A stretch of DNA of 64,000 nt from Myxococcota bacterium. GTDB taxonomy: Bacteria; Myxococcota_A; UBA796. The position numbers and the translations under genes are program-made. This document shows, piece after piece, positions 63,491 to 64,000 of the stretch (position 1 is its first letter; each line of letters starts with the position of its first letter). The stretch lies in assembly GCA_029251165.1 (NCBI GenBank), contig JAQXDW010000054.1, positions 1 through 64,000 of the forward strand, given 5' to 3'. Below the pieces are notes generated by a model. It saw only the letters and a program-made list of their open reading frames with translations. It had not been told where the DNA came from and ran no database searches.

Positions 63491-64000
63491 CTACGCACCG
63501 GGCTGTGATGCCTCAGCCGCTGCACCAACTTTGTAGCAGCACTTCTTGAACTTCTGGCCGCTGCCGCAGGGGCAGGGAGCGTTGCGCTTGAGGCCATTCT
63601 CCTTGGCGAAGCGGTATGCCTCGAGCCCCTTCTTTGGACGGGCGGGCGGAGGTGGCTTCTGCGCAAAGCCCGGCGGGGGAGCCATCGGAGTCGGCGGTGT
63701 GGCCCCTCCCGGACTGCGGGCGGCGAGCTGCTCCGGAGTGGGCGGAGCAAACGGGACCTGTCCCAGCTGCGGACGCTGGGGAGCGGCGCCGTTGCCGAGG
63801 AGGTTGCCGGCGGCCAGGCGCCGTGCGTTGCCCTTGGAGACTGAGGGAACCTGCTGGTCCGGTGAGAATTCCAGACGCAGAAGCTTGGAGAGCACCTGCT
63901 CGTCTCGCAGCGAGTTCATCAGCATGAACATGTCCGTGCCCTCGCGCTTGTACTCCAGCAGCGGGTTGCGCTGGCCATAGCCACGGAGGCCGATGCCGTC
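63491..64000 (-). CDS. secA: Preprotein translocase ATPase SecA, C-terminal end (5' part outside window)
   Basis: The frame enters from the right edge with DGIGLRGYGQRNPLLEYKREG, a very conserved stretch before the SecA C-terminus. A Pro-rich linker (about 60 residues) follows. The zinc-binding SEC-C motif ends the protein (CPCGSGQKFKKCC), which binds SecB or ribosomes. About 169 residues are visible. Confidence 0.93.
   Translation of the reverse strand, partial: DGIGLRGYGQRNPLLEYKREGTDMFMLMNSLRDEQVLSKLLRLEFSPDQQVPSVSKGNARRLAAGNLLGNGAAPQRPQLGQVPFAPPTPEQLAARSPGGATPPTPMAPPPGFAQKPPPPARPKKGLEAYRFAKENGLKRNAPCPCGSGQKFKKCCYKVGAAAEASQPGA

Overview
This is a GC-rich 64-kb stretch of bacterial chromosome with no phage, insertion sequence or CRISPR array. 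I read it as a deltaproteobacterial or Myxococcota-like organism. The reasons are a type A RNase P RNA, many TPR-rich exported proteins, Asp-rich lipoproteins, FHA/GGDEF and cyclic-nucleotide/PP2C signalling proteins, and a multihaem cytochrome. This placement is inference; no 16S rRNA is present.

Layout. Positions 1-4.3 kb (minus) hold an Hsp70-like protein with a repetitive tail, cut by the left edge, then purF and purC. From 4.4 to 9.2 kb come an exported TPR protein, a lipase-like lipoprotein and a convergent glucosaminidase. From 9.3 to 14.7 kb a plus-strand series carries coaC, a MoeZ-type E1/rhodanese protein, a five-haem cytochrome, a PP2C/cyclic-nucleotide-binding phosphatase and a radical-SAM relative that has lost its SAM-cluster cysteines. 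From 14.7 to 17.3 kb are a TPR protein, a leucine dehydrogenase-type enzyme and a PilO-like protein. From 17.5 to 22.4 kb the conserved scpA-scpB-rluB set is followed by a fused flavoprotein/membrane-ferredoxin protein. From 22.4 to 26.7 kb are three proteins of unknown function, at least two of them exported.

From 26.7 to 37 kb the minus strand is mostly housekeeping: an unknown gene, maeB, rnpB, a C4-zinc-ribbon gene that overlaps the rnpB 5' end, a CAU tRNA, rpoD, dnaG and murA. On the plus strand from 37.2 to 43.2 kb lies a giant protein of about 2000 residues with two pentapeptide-repeat blocks around a coiled coil, one membrane helix and about 1000 residues of TPR repeats. From 43.2 to 57 kb is a more accessory region: two B12-binding-type radical SAM proteins, an FHA-GGDEF diguanylate cyclase, an outer-membrane barrel, an alkaline-phosphatase-superfamily/TPR lipoprotein, an Asp/Tyr-rich lipoprotein, an antiquitin-type aldehyde dehydrogenase coupled to a pilin-like peptide, and a beta-propeller protein.

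From 57.3 to 64 kb come metK (consensus promoter and strong terminator) and then, on the minus strand, the translation/envelope cluster secA-rpsB-tsf-pyrH-frr-uppS-cdsA, with secA cut by the right edge.

The most unusual items are the circularly permuted-looking flavoprotein fused to a NapH/NosR-like ferredoxin, the giant pentapeptide/coiled-coil/TPR protein, the pseudo-radical-SAM protein beside a cyclic-nucleotide-linked phosphatase, and several short tandem repeats that sit exactly at gene ends.
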